Shown: positions 25,695-35,475 of the stretch, piece by piece
Numbering within the stretch: the stretch's first letter is position 1
Layout of the letters: each line of letters begins with the position of its first letter
Origin: Oscillibacter ruminantium GH1
GTDB lineage: Bacteria > Bacillota > Clostridia > Oscillospirales > Oscillospiraceae
Length of the DNA stretch: 64,000 bases
Direction of reading: 5' to 3'
Assembly: GCF_000307265.1 (NCBI RefSeq)
Contig: NZ_DF158899.1
Location: forward strand, 285,952-349,951
Made by a program: the position numbers and the translations under genes
Notes under the pieces: model-generated
Databases searched by the model: none
The model's input: the letters and a program-made list of their open reading frames with translations, nothing else
What the model was told of the DNA's origin: nothing

Positions 25695-25844
25695 AGAATC
25701 ACCTCTTGCCACTATTCTACCGAACCGCACTTTCTTCTCTACTAACTATCCGGCAACTATTGGTTGCATCTCAAAATTTAAAATAAATTTCGTAAATTAT
25801 ATCATGCTGTCCAAACAAAAAGCAATTTCTCTTTATAAGAAGCG

Positions 25845-26060
25845 ATGTCCACGGCCTCAACCTACATCAAGTCCTATAAAAAAACTGCGGCAATAAGCGC
25901 TGTTCAGACGATACAAGGCCGTTTTGACTACCGGCTCACCCCGAAAAAGTGGGGCGCCAATTGCCGAGCAAACGCGCATCGTCACCAAATAGGAAGGCTC
26001 CCGCCCCTATGCGAGAGGCTAACATTAGAACGTAACAAATGCAGAATACTTCAAAGAACT
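25845..26060 (+). pseudogene. Possible relaxase N-terminal remnant
   Basis: The first 30 codons (TYIKSYKKTAAISAVQTIQG, then RFDY) resemble the start of clostridial mobilisation relaxases. After about codon 35 the similarity is lost and the frame ends. The following bases to 26330 are AT-rich with short open pieces and no gene. This may be the footprint of a lost conjugative element. Confidence 0.3.
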
Positions 26061-26485
26061 TAGAAAAAACCAGCTTATTACCTTGTGGACGAAAGCGATT
26101 TCTGTTTCGGTAAGTATTATCGGGCAGACTCATTTGAAAGAAAATCTCTGTTTCTGTGCTTCATCAAACCGCTGTATTCCTCTGACTATTTCCTAGTGCC
26201 GCACAAAAAACAGCACCCCCTCATATCCGCCCATACCAATTCTGCCAAAGCAACCGCCCGGATAAAGCATGCCGTGCAACTCCTGGTATTACTTCAGCCA
26301 GATGCTTATATAAAGTATACCATTTTGTGACAGAAGCACTTCTTTTCAAGGGTAATTCCTGCACTGCGAGAATCTCCTCACAATTTCAAAAACATTGTGC
26401 AGAAGCGGCAAGCAGAGTTAAATAGCAAGAATGATTATGGCAAAAATGCACAAAGCAGCTCAAAAATATTAGTAGAGTAAATAGA

Positions 26486-26562
26486 TTGACGGGAATGCGT
26501 GAAGAGAGTAATATGTAAGTGCAAGATAAAGTATACAAGTAAAATACATGTAGCATACAAGT
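26486..26562 (+). promoter_or_regulatory. Promoter and candidate GntR operator of the AcnX/TRAP operon
   Basis: TTGACG (26486-26491), 17-bp spacer, TAATAT (26509-26514). Immediately downstream are GTATAC-, ATACATGTA- and GCATACAAG-type repeats (about 26531-26562) that could be the target of the FadR-type regulator encoded at 32351. Bases 26335-26485 and 26563-26630 show no gene. Confidence 0.55.
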
Positions 26563-26630
26563 TGGCACAGCAGTGAAAAGAGAACGCAAGTCCTAAGAAA
26601 AAGTGCTTGATGGAAAGGATCTGACGAACA

Positions 26631-27602
26631 ATGAAAGAACCCCTGATTTGGATTATTGATGAGGAGTGGGGTGACTACGAGGTAGAACACGACGTCCTCC
26701 CCAAGGAGTATCCCGGGTGTACGATTCGCCGCTCCACTTATGACTACAAGGCAGACTTGGAGGAGTTTGGTTATCGGGCTGATCTAATTCTGGCACAGGT
26801 CTATGCCAGCATCCCCAAGGAGACAATCGACCGTTTGGAGAACTGCAAGGGAATCGCGGTCTACGGCGGCGGTTATGACCGCATTGATATAAAAGCCGCC
26901 AAGGAAAAGGGCATCCCGGTTACCAATGTGCAGGGTTACTGCGCTGAGGACATCGCCGACTATGTGATGGCTGCCATGTACCGCTTTAATAAGAAACTGG
27001 ACTTCTTCAACGACAACCTGAAAAATGGCCTGTGGGGAGCCGGTGCGGTGGATCGCCCCATCCATCGTCTGAGCAATTGCACTTTGGCGGTGGTCGGCTG
27101 CGGCCGGATCGGCCAGACGGTTGCGGCGCGCGCTAAGGCACTGGGAATGCGGGTCGTCGGTTATGACCCCCATGCTTCCGCGGATGCGCTGGGGAAGGCG
27201 GGCATTGAGCCGGTTTCTCTGGAGGAGGGGCTGGCACAGGCCGATTTTGTGACGGTTCACGTAAAGTACACCCCCGCAACGCATCATCTGCTGTCGATGC
27301 ATCATTTTTCTCAAATGAAAAAGAGCGCGGTGCTCATCAACTCCGCCCGCGGAGGGATTCTGGTGGAGGACGATCTGATTGCTGCCGTGGATCAGGGTGT
27401 GATTGCCGGCGCGGTGGTAGACGTCATCACCCACGAGCCTCCCGCGCCCGACGAGAAGATTTTTGGACACGAAAATCTGATCGTTACGCCCCATGTTTCC
27501 TATATTTCGGTGGAGTCCTATCAGGAACTGAAGATGCGAACCCTTCGTAATGCCATGAAAATGTACCGGGGCGAGCGCCCGGACGATCTGGTAAATGGCT
27601 AA
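26631..27602 (+). CDS. D-2-hydroxyacid dehydrogenase (NAD-binding)
   Basis: 323 residues. The nucleotide-binding domain has VVGCGRIGQTVAARAKALG (GXGXXG near 155) followed by YDPHA. The catalytic set is present: Arg in NSARGG, Glu in VITHEPPAPDE and His in VTPHVSY. The family interconverts 2-keto and D-2-hydroxy acids with NAD(P)H. First gene of the operon with aconitase X and a TRAP transporter, so it should oxidise or reduce a hydroxy acid that the transporter imports or that AcnX forms. Substrate unknown. Closest style is the CtBP/phosphoglycerate dehydrogenase-like branch. Confidence 0.85.
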   Translation: MKEPLIWIIDEEWGDYEVEHDVLPKEYPGCTIRRSTYDYKADLEEFGYRADLILAQVYASIPKETIDRLENCKGIAVYGGGYDRIDIKAAKEKGIPVTNVQGYCAEDIADYVMAAMYRFNKKLDFFNDNLKNGLWGAGAVDRPIHRLSNCTLAVVGCGRIGQTVAARAKALGMRVVGYDPHASADALGKAGIEPVSLEEGLAQADFVTVHVKYTPATHHLLSMHHFSQMKKSAVLINSARGGILVEDDLIAAVDQGVIAGAVVDVITHEPPAPDEKIFGHENLIVTPHVSYISVESYQELKMRTLRNAMKMYRGERPDDLVNG

Positions 27603-27667
27603 CCCGTAATTTAAGCAGCAATAGATTCCAATAAAGCAATCAATGATTATTTTAGGAGGCGGTTTCA

Positions 27668-28876
27668 ATTAAACTCACACAGATGCAGCAGGATATGCTG
27701 GACGGAAAGTATGGCAAAGGCACTGCCTATGCCATGAAGATTCAGGTCGCCATTGGCGAGTGCTTTGATGCGGAACGCATGGTACCTATCACCAAAGCGC
27801 ATGTGGCTCTTTCCAATCAGGACGCAGATCTCTGGTTCTGCGAAAAGCTGCTCAACGAGGGCGCCCACTGCCGCGTGACCCCCACAGTCAACCCCGGTTT
27901 CTGCTATGACTTCTTCACTAAAAGGGATATGGTCGATCCCAAGTTTGCGGATTTGATGCAGCGCACCCACAACGCCTACAAGGCGATCGGCGCTGAGCTG
28001 AGCTATAACTGCACGCCCTACATCGACACCAACGTACCCATGTATCAGGAGGTCATCGCTTTTTCCGAGTCCAGTGCGACCCCCTACGTCAACGCTGTTT
28101 GGGGTGCCCGTAGCAACCGTGAGGGCGCCAACAGCGCATTGTGCGCCGCTGTGACCGGCTTCGTTCCTGAGTACGGTCTGCTGCTGGACGAGAACCGCAA
28201 GGGCGACATTCTGGTCGAGGTTCAGGCCGACCTGAAGACTCCCTACGATTACCACATCCTCGGTATGCTGGGCAAGAAAATCGGCGATGGTATCCCTGTT
28301 TTCACCGGTATGCCGCGTGAGACGATCACCAAGGAGGCCCTGAGAAATCTGGGCGCGGAGCTGAACACCTCCGGTGCTTACGGCATGTACCACATTCTGG
28401 GCGTCACTCCCGAGGCTCCCGATATGGAAACCGCCTTCGGCGGCAAGGCTCCCAAGAGAACGGTGGTCCTGACGAATCAGGACATGGAGGATATTCTCAA
28501 AGAGATCTCTCTGGAAGGCAACCGTAAGATCGACTTTGCCATGTTCGGCTGCCCCCATTTCACTCTGGAAGAGGTAAAGTACATTGCCAACAAGATTGAG
28601 GGCAAGAAACTGGAAAAGGAAATGTGGATTCTCACCTCCAGTCTGGTGAAGGATATGGCTGTCCGTATGGGCTTTGATGAGATCATTACCGCCGCCGGCG
28701 GCAACATCGTGGCCGACACCTGTCCCGACCAGCCCTGCTGGCGTCACCTGCGGGGCAAGGTTGGTGTAACGGAGTCTCCCAAGTGTGCCTACTATCCTCA
28801 GCGCCGCGGCATCAACTTTGTCATTCGTGATTTGAACACCTGCATTGAAGCGGCTCTGACCGGGGAGGTAAAGTAA
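27668..28876 (+). CDS. Aconitase X large (catalytic) subunit, probable AUU start
   Basis: 402 residues if started at ATT 27668. The AcnX family (DUF521) is recognised by LVPITKAHVALSNQDAD-type residues near the N-terminus (here MVPITKAHVALS), SYNCTPY, NSREGAN-like SNREGANSALCAA, FGCPHFT and ADTCPDQPC. The Cys residues hold an Fe-S cluster in characterised members, which are dehydratases (mevalonate-5-phosphate, cis-3-hydroxyproline). The family N-terminus (LTxxxxxMLDGxYG) is complete only with the ATT start, which sits 8 nt after AGGAGG. The ATG at 27683 has no ribosome site and falls inside that motif. No other start exists before an upstream TAG. Confidence 0.85.
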   Translation: MKLTQMQQDMLDGKYGKGTAYAMKIQVAIGECFDAERMVPITKAHVALSNQDADLWFCEKLLNEGAHCRVTPTVNPGFCYDFFTKRDMVDPKFADLMQRTHNAYKAIGAELSYNCTPYIDTNVPMYQEVIAFSESSATPYVNAVWGARSNREGANSALCAAVTGFVPEYGLLLDENRKGDILVEVQADLKTPYDYHILGMLGKKIGDGIPVFTGMPRETITKEALRNLGAELNTSGAYGMYHILGVTPEAPDMETAFGGKAPKRTVVLTNQDMEDILKEISLEGNRKIDFAMFGCPHFTLEEVKYIANKIEGKKLEKEMWILTSSLVKDMAVRMGFDEIITAAGGNIVADTCPDQPCWRHLRGKVGVTESPKCAYYPQRRGINFVIRDLNTCIEAALTGEVK

Positions 28877-28878
28877 CC

Positions 28879-29280
28879 ATGAAAAAGTTCAATTGTCATA
28901 AGATTTCCGAAGGCTGCGTGGAGGCGGAGGCGATTGTCTCCAAGGACCACATCATGTTTTATCTGATGAATCCCGAAACGGGCGACGTCATCGAGAAGGC
29001 TCATGACTTGGAGGGCAAATCTGTCGCCAACAAAATCCTGATTTTCCCCGGCGGCAAGGGAAGTTCCGTGGTTCAGGCTGACGGCCTGTTTCAGCTTAAT
29101 ATGCACAAGAACATGCCCGCCGCCATGGTGGTGCAGTTCCCGGAGACGGTTCTGGTGTCCAGCGCCATCATCATGGAGGTTCCCATGGTGGACAAGGTGA
29201 GTCCCGAGTTCTATGAGACGGTTCAGGATGGCGACCGTGTACGCGTGGATGCAAATAATGGTGTGATCGAAATTCTGTAA
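28879..29280 (+). CDS. Aconitase X small (swivel) subunit
   Basis: 133 residues of the AcnX swivel domain (DUF126): KISEGCVEAEAIVSKDHI at the start and the substrate-binding loop FPGGKGSSVVQADGL near 57-71. It starts 2 bases after the large-subunit stop. The two form the heterodimeric dehydratase of the bacterial/archaeal type, as opposed to fused fungal forms. Reaction class: dehydration/hydration of a hydroxy acid using an Fe-S centre. The actual substrate here is not known. Confidence 0.85.
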   Translation: MKKFNCHKISEGCVEAEAIVSKDHIMFYLMNPETGDVIEKAHDLEGKSVANKILIFPGGKGSSVVQADGLFQLNMHKNMPAAMVVQFPETVLVSSAIIMEVPMVDKVSPEFYETVQDGDRVRVDANNGVIEIL

Positions 29281-29314
29281 ACAACAATTACATATTAGGA
29301 AGGAATGCAATGCT

Positions 29315-30367
29315 ATGAAGTTTGCTAAGAGATTGACTGCTCTCGCCTTGGCCAGCGTTATGAGTATGAGCTTGACTGCCTGTGGCCGAAACTCTGGCAA
29401 CAAGGGGCCTGCGAATGCGGGTCAGGAGAATACCGACAGTTCCTCCGTTGTAACGATCGACATTGGCCATGTGGAGGCGGAGGACCGCTCTACCCATCAG
29501 GCTTTGGTGAAGTATTTCAAGGAACCTGTGGAAAAGAATTCTAACGGCAGCATTCAGGTTGTCATCCATCCCAACAGCTCACTGGGCGGCGACAGCGAAC
29601 TTACCGAGTCCGTGGCCATGGGTACTCTGGAGGCCGCTCTGCCCTCCACCTCCGTCTTAGTCGCCTATGATGCCAGATTCGGCATCATGGACATGCCTTG
29701 GCTCTTCAACAACGCCGAGCAGTCCTTCGCTGCTATGGACGGCGATCTGGGCGAATACTTCAATCAGCAGTTGGAGAACGTGGGCATTCACAGCTTGGGC
29801 TACTCCTACAACGGCCTGAGAAGCATGACCAACAGTGCCCGCCCCATCACCTGCCCTGACGACCTAAAGGGCCTGAAGATGCGCGTGATGGAGAATCAGG
29901 TCTTTATCGACTTCTTCAACACTCTGGGCGCCAGCGCCACCCCCATGAGCTTTAGCGAGCTGTTCACCGGCTTGCAGCAGCACACCGTTGACGGTCAGGA
30001 GAATCCCCCCTCCCTGATATACGCCACTAAGTTTCAGGAGGTCCAGAAGTACCTGAGTGTCACCGAGCACGTCAACAACTTCCTGGGTTTCATCATGAAC
30101 AAGGACTTCTTTGACAACAAGCTGACTGCCGAGCAGCAGACAATTGTGAGCGAGGCCGCCGCGGAATTTGTCAAGGAACAGCGTGCCATGGAGCTGAAGG
30201 ACACCGACCTCTATGTGAAGAAGCTCGAGGAAGAAGGCATGGAAGTCAACTACTTGAGCGACGACCAGAAGAATGAGTTCAAGGCCGCTCTGGCCCCCAT
30301 GTACGAGAAGTACAGAGGCGAGTTTGGCAACGAACTTTTCGACATGGCTGATAAATACAACAAGTAA
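29315..30367 (+). CDS. dctP: TRAP transporter substrate-binding lipoprotein (DctP)
   Basis: 350 residues. Signal peptide with lipobox MSLTAC (Cys about 23), a Ser/Gly linker, then the DctP fold: SLGGDSELTESVAMGTLE, MPWLFNN, then LKGLKMRV with the Arg that in this family pairs with a substrate carboxylate, and SFSELFTGLQQHTVDGQENP. Expected ligand: an organic acid. It follows the AcnX genes and is followed by a very strong hairpin (30378-30412) before the permease genes, an arrangement that usually gives excess binding protein. Confidence 0.9.
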   Translation: MKFAKRLTALALASVMSMSLTACGRNSGNKGPANAGQENTDSSSVVTIDIGHVEAEDRSTHQALVKYFKEPVEKNSNGSIQVVIHPNSSLGGDSELTESVAMGTLEAALPSTSVLVAYDARFGIMDMPWLFNNAEQSFAAMDGDLGEYFNQQLENVGIHSLGYSYNGLRSMTNSARPITCPDDLKGLKMRVMENQVFIDFFNTLGASATPMSFSELFTGLQQHTVDGQENPPSLIYATKFQEVQKYLSVTEHVNNFLGFIMNKDFFDNKLTAEQQTIVSEAAAEFVKEQRAMELKDTDLYVKKLEEEGMEVNYLSDDQKNEFKAALAPMYEKYRGEFGNELFDMADKYNK

Positions 30368-30377
30368 TCAGAGCGCT

Positions 30378-30412
30378 CGGCGGGGCGGTCCGGTCTGCGG
30401 ACCGTCCCGCCG
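30378..30412 (+). other. Intercistronic mRNA hairpin after dctP
   Basis: 15-bp GC-rich stem (30378-30392 with 30398-30412, one G-U pair) and GTCTG loop, without a T run. It likely protects the 3' end of dctP mRNA rather than terminating. Confidence 0.7.
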
Positions 30413-30436
30413 GAACATATGTGAAGGAGCTTTGAC

Positions 30437-30970
30437 ATGGAGAAAAAAGCTTTATTGGGAAGAATCCGCAGTTTTTACGACCACGCGGAGGAATACCTTC
30501 TGGTCGGAAGTCTGATCGTCAATGTACTGTTGGTGTTTGTGCAAGTCATCATGCGCTTGAGCAAAAATTCCCTTACCTGGTCCGAAGAACTGGCGCGGTA
30601 TATTTTTATCTGGCAAATTTGGCTGGGTAGCAGCATTGCCTTGAAGTATAATGAGCATATTCGAGTGACCCTGATCTTCTCCTTTCTAAAGAACAAACGA
30701 GTTCAGGCTTTTATCAGTTTCTTGGCGGACATGATTTGGTTCCTGTTCTGCGGCTATATGGCCGTCAATGGATGGGAGCTTATGCAGTCTATGGCCGCTA
30801 GACACGCAGTATCCTCTGGATTGGGACTGCCGCTTACCTATGTCTATTCCATATTCCCCATCGCATCCATACTGGTTTGTGTGCGGCTGTTGAGTGTGCT
30901 ATGGGTGGATATCAAGAATTTATTTGGACCCCAGCCTGACGAGTCTGAGAAAGGCGGTATGAACACATGA
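30437..30970 (+). CDS. dctQ: TRAP transporter small permease (DctQ)
   Basis: 177 residues with four membrane helices. Contains TWSEELARYIFIWQIWLGSS, the DctQ family signature with the conserved Glu-Glu-Leu-Ala and Trp residues. GGAG precedes the ATG. The last codons overlap the start of dctM (ATGA). With DctM it forms the Na+-driven membrane part of the importer. Confidence 0.9.
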   Translation: MEKKALLGRIRSFYDHAEEYLLVGSLIVNVLLVFVQVIMRLSKNSLTWSEELARYIFIWQIWLGSSIALKYNEHIRVTLIFSFLKNKRVQAFISFLADMIWFLFCGYMAVNGWELMQSMAARHAVSSGLGLPLTYVYSIFPIASILVCVRLLSVLWVDIKNLFGPQPDESEKGGMNT

Positions 30971-32238
30971 GTGCAGCCGTACTGTTTGGAAGCTTTTTCG
31001 TACTGCTTCTGTTGACCGTCCCCATTGGCTATGCCATTGGTCTTTCAAGCCTGATTGCAATTTATTTTTTCTCTGATATCCCTCTGGTCATCATTGCGCA
31101 GAAGGCGATCACCGGCGTGGATTCCTTCCCTCTTCTGGCCATCCCGTTCTTTATGCTGGCTGGCAACTTGATGAGCGGCGGCGGTATCGCCAAGCGGCTG
31201 GTCAACTTCTTCGATTCTCTGGTGGGACATCTGACCGGTGGCTTGGGCATGGTAACCATTATCGTGTGCATGTTCTTTGCCGCAATCTCTGGTTCTGCCG
31301 TGGCTACCGTTTCCGCTGTGGGCGCTTTCATGATCCCCGAGATGGTGAATCATGGATACAGCAAGTCCTTCAGCGCAGCTCTGACAGCTGCCGCGGGAAC
31401 CATCGGTGTGATTATCCCGCCGTCCATTCCCTTTGTGATTTACGGTGTGGTGTCCGGTACTTCTATTACCGATCTGTTTACCGCCGGTTTCCTGCCCGGC
31501 ATCATGATGGGCGCTGCCCTGATGGTGGTCTGCTACTTAGTTTCCAAGAAGAATGGCTATGGCGGTAAGGATCATGCTTCCAGCCTGCGTGAGATATGGA
31601 TTGCATTCAAGGATGCCTTCTGGGCAATCCTCTCTCCCGTTATCATCCTAGGCGGTATTTATTCGGGCAAGTTTACGCCCACTGAGGCCGCTGTGATCTC
31701 CGTGGTATACTCCTTCATCGTGGGCGTGTTTGTCTACAAAGAGCTGAACATCAAGGGCGCCTATAAGGCGTTTAAGGACGCTATTGTGGTCAACGGTTCT
31801 ACCACCTTCATGGTGGGCTTCTCCACCGTGTTTGCGGCCTTCCTGACCATGGCTCAGATTCCCACCATGGTTGCCAACCTTATTCTTGGCATTACCGACA
31901 ACAAGTTTATGATCCTGCTGATTATTAATATTTTCCTGCTGGTTGTTGGCATGTTCATCGACAATATCCCGGCGACCATTATTCTGTCCCCCATCCTGCT
32001 CCCCATCTGCATTGGGGTGGGTATGCACCCGGTCACCTTTGGTATTATGCTGACCATGAACCTGGCCATCGGTTTCTGCAGCCCTCCCTATGGCATCAAC
32101 CTGTTTGTTGCGTCCTCTATCTCCAAGGTTCCAATTGAAGACATGACAAAAAAGATACTTAAGCCTCTGCTGGCCCTTCTGGTTGTGCTGCTGCTTATCA
32201 CCTATGTGCCTTTTTTGACCGAAATGTTTGTGAAATAA
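30967..32238 (+). CDS. dctM: TRAP transporter large permease (DctM)
   Basis: 423 residues, about 12 membrane helices. Family motifs: PLLAIPFFMLAGNLMSGGGIA near 55, FAAISGSAVATVSAVG and IIPPSIPFVIYG, and near the end LGITDNKF then NIPATIILSPILLPI. Complete and of normal length. Translationally coupled to dctQ. Followed by a terminator at 32263-32300. It catalyses Na+/solute symport of the acid delivered by DctP. Confidence 0.9.
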   Translation: MSAAVLFGSFFVLLLLTVPIGYAIGLSSLIAIYFFSDIPLVIIAQKAITGVDSFPLLAIPFFMLAGNLMSGGGIAKRLVNFFDSLVGHLTGGLGMVTIIVCMFFAAISGSAVATVSAVGAFMIPEMVNHGYSKSFSAALTAAAGTIGVIIPPSIPFVIYGVVSGTSITDLFTAGFLPGIMMGAALMVVCYLVSKKNGYGGKDHASSLREIWIAFKDAFWAILSPVIILGGIYSGKFTPTEAAVISVVYSFIVGVFVYKELNIKGAYKAFKDAIVVNGSTTFMVGFSTVFAAFLTMAQIPTMVANLILGITDNKFMILLIINIFLLVVGMFIDNIPATIILSPILLPICIGVGMHPVTFGIMLTMNLAIGFCSPPYGINLFVASSISKVPIEDMTKKILKPLLALLVVLLLITYVPFLTEMFVK

Positions 32239-32262
32239 AAAATTAGAAACGGCAATATGGGT

Positions 32263-32300
32263 AAAAGGGTGCCTGTCATGCTGGACAGGCACCCTTTTTA
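32263..32300 (+). terminator. Terminator after dctM
   Basis: AAAGGGTGCCTGTC-loop-GACAGGCACCCTTT followed by TTAA. It separates the catabolic genes from the regulator gene. Confidence 0.85.
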
Positions 32301-32350
32301 ATGTTAAAATAAACCTATTACTCAGGTTACCTTGAAGTGAGGTGTATAGT

Positions 32351-33031
32351 GTGAGTACGTATGGTGCACTGGTAAAAAAAGCGGACAAGCCTAGCTACGC
32401 ACAGGTGGCCTATGATGGAATTAAGGAACTGATCAGCAATGAGGAAATTGGACCCGGTGAGTTGCTGAGTGAGAACCAGCTTGCAGATTATTTCCATATG
32501 AGCCGGACCCCGGTGAGAGAGGCGATTCGCCGACTTCAGGCGGAGGGACTGGTTGAAATCAGAAAGGGAATCGGAACTTTTCTGAAGCCTTTGACGGCTA
32601 AGGATGTCAAGGATATCTATGAGGTCAGAAAAGCCATGGAGTTGATGGCCTGCGAAACCTCAATCTATCAAATCACGGATGAGGAAATTCAAGAGGTGCG
32701 TAAAAATCTCGAGGATCTGTTACGGAGACGGCAGAGCGGAGAGAAAATCAAAAGTATAGATTTCAGCCAGATTGATGGGCAATTCCATGACCTGATTATC
32801 CAGCGCTCCAATAATAAGTATATTGAATTGCTGATGGAACAGATCTACTTCAACGTGGATCGTTACCGGCGGCTATCTTTCCATGTCTCTCTGGATTTAG
32901 AGGACAGCACCAGACAGCATTTGAACCTGCTGAAATATTTGGAGCAGCGGGACCTGAAAAAGCTGCAGGATAATCTTGAAAAGCATCTCAGCTGGTCGCT
33001 TGACCTCCTGCTAAAGCATCTGGAACTCTAG
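32351..33031 (+). CDS. GntR-family regulator (FadR/FCD type)
   Basis: 226 residues. Winged HTH at about 18-80 (LLSENQLADYFHMSRTPVREA, GTFLKPL), then an FCD ligand-binding domain (IYEVRKAMELMACE, FHDLIIQRSNN, HLNLLKYLEQRDL) with Asp and His residues typical for metal/carboxylate binding. Start GTG at 32351 with GAGGTG 5 nt upstream. A second GTG nine bases earlier lies in the ribosome site. It probably represses the operon at 26631 in response to an intermediate. Its TAG stop is the first triplet of an inverted-repeat element. Confidence 0.85.
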   Translation: MSTYGALVKKADKPSYAQVAYDGIKELISNEEIGPGELLSENQLADYFHMSRTPVREAIRRLQAEGLVEIRKGIGTFLKPLTAKDVKDIYEVRKAMELMACETSIYQITDEEIQEVRKNLEDLLRRRQSGEKIKSIDFSQIDGQFHDLIIQRSNNKYIELLMEQIYFNVDRYRRLSFHVSLDLEDSTRQHLNLLKYLEQRDLKKLQDNLEKHLSWSLDLLLKHLEL

Positions 33032-33057
33032 GGCAATCTCTGTGCGGTGTTGCCCTA
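33029..33057. repeat. Short derivative of the inverted-repeat element (copy 2)
   Basis: TAGGGCAA ... TTGCCCTA, 29 bp, with inner TCTGTGCGGTGTTGCC matching the terminal repeats of the 178-bp element at 42554. The left end supplies the TAG stop of the GntR gene, as copy 1 does for its gene. Confidence 0.6.
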
Positions 33058-33103
33058 GACTGCATTGTCTGCACTGGTTGCCGTTCGTCCCCTGTCTACC
33101 CAG

Positions 33104-33154
33104 AACGCCTATCGTATCCTCTGCCGCTGGAAGAGGATACGATAGGCGTTTTGT
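33104..33154. terminator. Terminator after the GntR gene
   Basis: 19-bp perfect stem AACGCCTATCGTATCCTCT with its complement at 33132-33150, then TTTTG. Bases 33155-33361 hold no recognisable gene. Confidence 0.85.
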
Positions 33155-33361
33155 TCTGGCATCAAGAATCCTGCGTCATTTCCTGAATCAGCCTCTACTG
33201 AATGCGCTCACCCATCGGCCCCGTTATTTCGCGGGCAAGCCGCTCCCCCGCTCTCTGATTCATAAGATAGAAAATGGAAATGATTTCTGATCGTCTGCAT
33301 TTCGATCAAACACTTCAAATGCGGCTCCATGGGGAAGGCAACTCAGGGTTGGCCGCTTTTC

Positions 33362-35089
33362 TTACAGGGATGCTGTATCATACAACTTAAATTGCGCCAC
33401 CAAGGATTTCAGCATATTTGCCTGTCCTGATAATTCCTCGCTGGCTGCCGCGCTTTCCTCTGCGGTAGCACTGTTTGTCTGCACAACACTGGAAATTTGA
33501 TCGATGCCGGTTGCTATCTGTGCCACTCCGGCAGATTGTTGTTCCGATGCAGTTTCGATTTTCTTGATAGTCTGAACAATCTCTTCCGTATTCCCTACAA
33601 CAGACTTAAGTCTTTCAGCCGTTTCATCTGCAAGAATGGAACCCTTTTCTACCGCTGAGATGGAGTCGGCAATTAAATCGGTAGTGCTTTTTGCTGCCTC
33701 AGATGATTTTGACGCAAGGTTTCTTACTTCATCTGCGACAACAGCAAAGCCCTTTCCCGCGCTTCCCGCACGGGCGGCCTCTACCGCCGCATTCAGAGCA
33801 AGAATGTTGGTTTGAAATGCAATATCATCTATGGTTTTAATAATGTTTGAAATTTGAGCGGATTTCTCACTGATTTCTTTCATGGCCAAAACCATTTCGG
33901 TCATTTTTTCATTGCCAGCAATCATTTCTTCCCCGGTATTTTCCACAAGTTGGGTCGTGTCTATAACGCGCTGTGTATTTGCTTTAATTTCATTGCTGAT
34001 GTCAGAAATAGCACCGGACAGTTCTTCAATCGAGGAAGCCTGCTCCGTTGCACCTTGTGCCAAAGCCTGAGCGCCGCTTGAAACCTGCTCCGAGCTGCAG
34101 GAAACTTGGTTTGCCGCTATTCCGATTTTGGAAAGAGTATCTCCTTGCTTTTCTTTCAGTATTTTCATAGAGTTCAAAATCGGCTGATACGCCCCAATGT
34201 AGGTATCCTCGCACTTTGATTCCACAGTAAAATTGCCTTCCGCAAGTTCCTTCATCACATATCCAATGTCATCAATAATACGCCCTGTGCGTTCTTTGGT
34301 ATCCTTTACGGCAAAACTTAGCTGACCAATTTCTGTTTGGTCCGCCTCCACAAAGAGGGCGGTATCAAGATTTCCCTGCGCCATTTGCAGCATATTTTCT
34401 TTAATTGCCAATATCGGAGAAATAATGCGCTTGTTAACATACAAGATAATACTCATTTGGATGATCCCCACCACAAGCAGGCAGAAAAACACCGCATAAA
34501 AAGACATGTCGATAATATTGCTTAGAGAATCCAGCTTTTCTTGCATTCTATTTTCAATAGAAGTATTAAAATCTGTCGAGATAGCGTTTATCTGTGATAC
34601 ACTGCCCTCGTACTGGTCACTGTATAAAAGCGAAATTGCCTCGGCTGTGTTTCCTCTACTAGCCAGTGTCATGGCTTGCTCTTCCAACGGAACTAAGTTG
34701 TTGGAAAGAACGGCCATTTCGCTAATCATGGCTTCTTCTTCCTCGGTAATCCCAATTGTACGCATAGCAGAGAGCGCCTGTTCCCTGTTTTTATCGGTAT
34801 CTACTTCTTTCCAATAGTTATCGTAGTGCTCTTTATGCGCCGTGGCCGCATAGGAACGAGCCTCCCGTGTCAAATTAGCGGAAGCTGTCTCAAATCGTTC
34901 GGCACTCGTTATCAGGGCGTCTTTATTTTCTAAAACAACGTCAAAACGATTGCTTGAACTCCTGTTCCATAGAAGCATAACGAAAACAAGGATAATTGAC
35001 AATATTGAAATTCCACTCAATATTTTTACGGCTGTGGATTGCTTCATTGTTTTATTTTTGGATGATGCTAACGACTTTTTTCTCTCCAT
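33362..35089 (-). CDS. Methyl-accepting chemotaxis protein
   Basis: 575 residues: membrane helix about 22-43, an extracellular four-helix-bundle-like ligand domain (about 45-190), second helix about 192-214, HAMP, and the cytoplasmic signalling hairpin with [18 protein letters not shown] and [15 protein letters not shown]. Glu/Gln methylation-type positions occur on both sides ([20 protein letters not shown]). No C-terminal CheR-binding pentapeptide. AGGAGG precedes the ATG. Transcribed divergently from a DUF6485/GGDEF pair. No che or flagellar genes in the window, so it may feed a signalling array elsewhere or a c-di-GMP output. Confidence 0.9.
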   Translation of the reverse strand: MERKKSLASSKNKTMKQSTAVKILSGISILSIILVFVMLLWNRSSSNRFDVVLENKDALITSAERFETASANLTREARSYAATAHKEHYDNYWKEVDTDKNREQALSAMRTIGITEEEEAMISEMAVLSNNLVPLEEQAMTLASRGNTAEAISLLYSDQYEGSVSQINAISTDFNTSIENRMQEKLDSLSNIIDMSFYAVFFCLLVVGIIQMSIILYVNKRIISPILAIKENMLQMAQGNLDTALFVEADQTEIGQLSFAVKDTKERTGRIIDDIGYVMKELAEGNFTVESKCEDTYIGAYQPILNSMKILKEKQGDTLSKIGIAANQVSCSSEQVSSGAQALAQGATEQASSIEELSGAISDISNEIKANTQRVIDTTQLVENTGEEMIAGNEKMTEMVLAMKEISEKSAQISNIIKTIDDIAFQTNILALNAAVEAARAGSAGKGFAVVADEVRNLASKSSEAAKSTTDLIADSISAVEKGSILADETAERLKSVVGNTEEIVQTIKKIETASEQQSAGVAQIATGIDQISSVVQTNSATAEESAAASEELSGQANMLKSLVAQFKLYDTASL

Positions 35090-35171
35090 AGTATATCCTC
35101 CTACAATATCTCTCTGTTTTCATGTAGCACACCCTTTGCCAGCAAATTATGCGACAAAGTTATGGATACAC

Positions 35172-35200
35172 ATTATATTATGATATTTGTTTTTTGTAAA
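35172..35200 (-). promoter_or_regulatory. Promoter of the chemoreceptor gene
   Basis: Minus strand TTTACA (35195-35200), 17 bp, TATAAT (35172-35177), about 83 bases upstream of the start. Confidence 0.65.
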
Positions 35201-35475
35201 GTACACTGAAATGTCGTGCTTATTGAGAACAAATAAAGCGAAAAAAATGCGACCATCTTAAGGAAACATCAAAAAATAAAGCCGAATTGGCAAGAAACGC
35301 TTACACAATCTCTCTTATATTTCCCACATCTTTTTGTTAGGCCTCTTGCCTGTAATACCTGATTTACAAAAGGCAAAACCATGACAGATAGGAGATCTGG
35401 CATCCTATAAAAAGCCTTGGTATACAGGCCGATGCAAGAATTGGATGAGCGAAACAAATCAACTATCCGTTTGTA

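Noticed and set aside
27665-28747. 360-codon minus-strand frame opposite aconitase X
   Set aside because: Antisense shadow of a strongly conserved gene.
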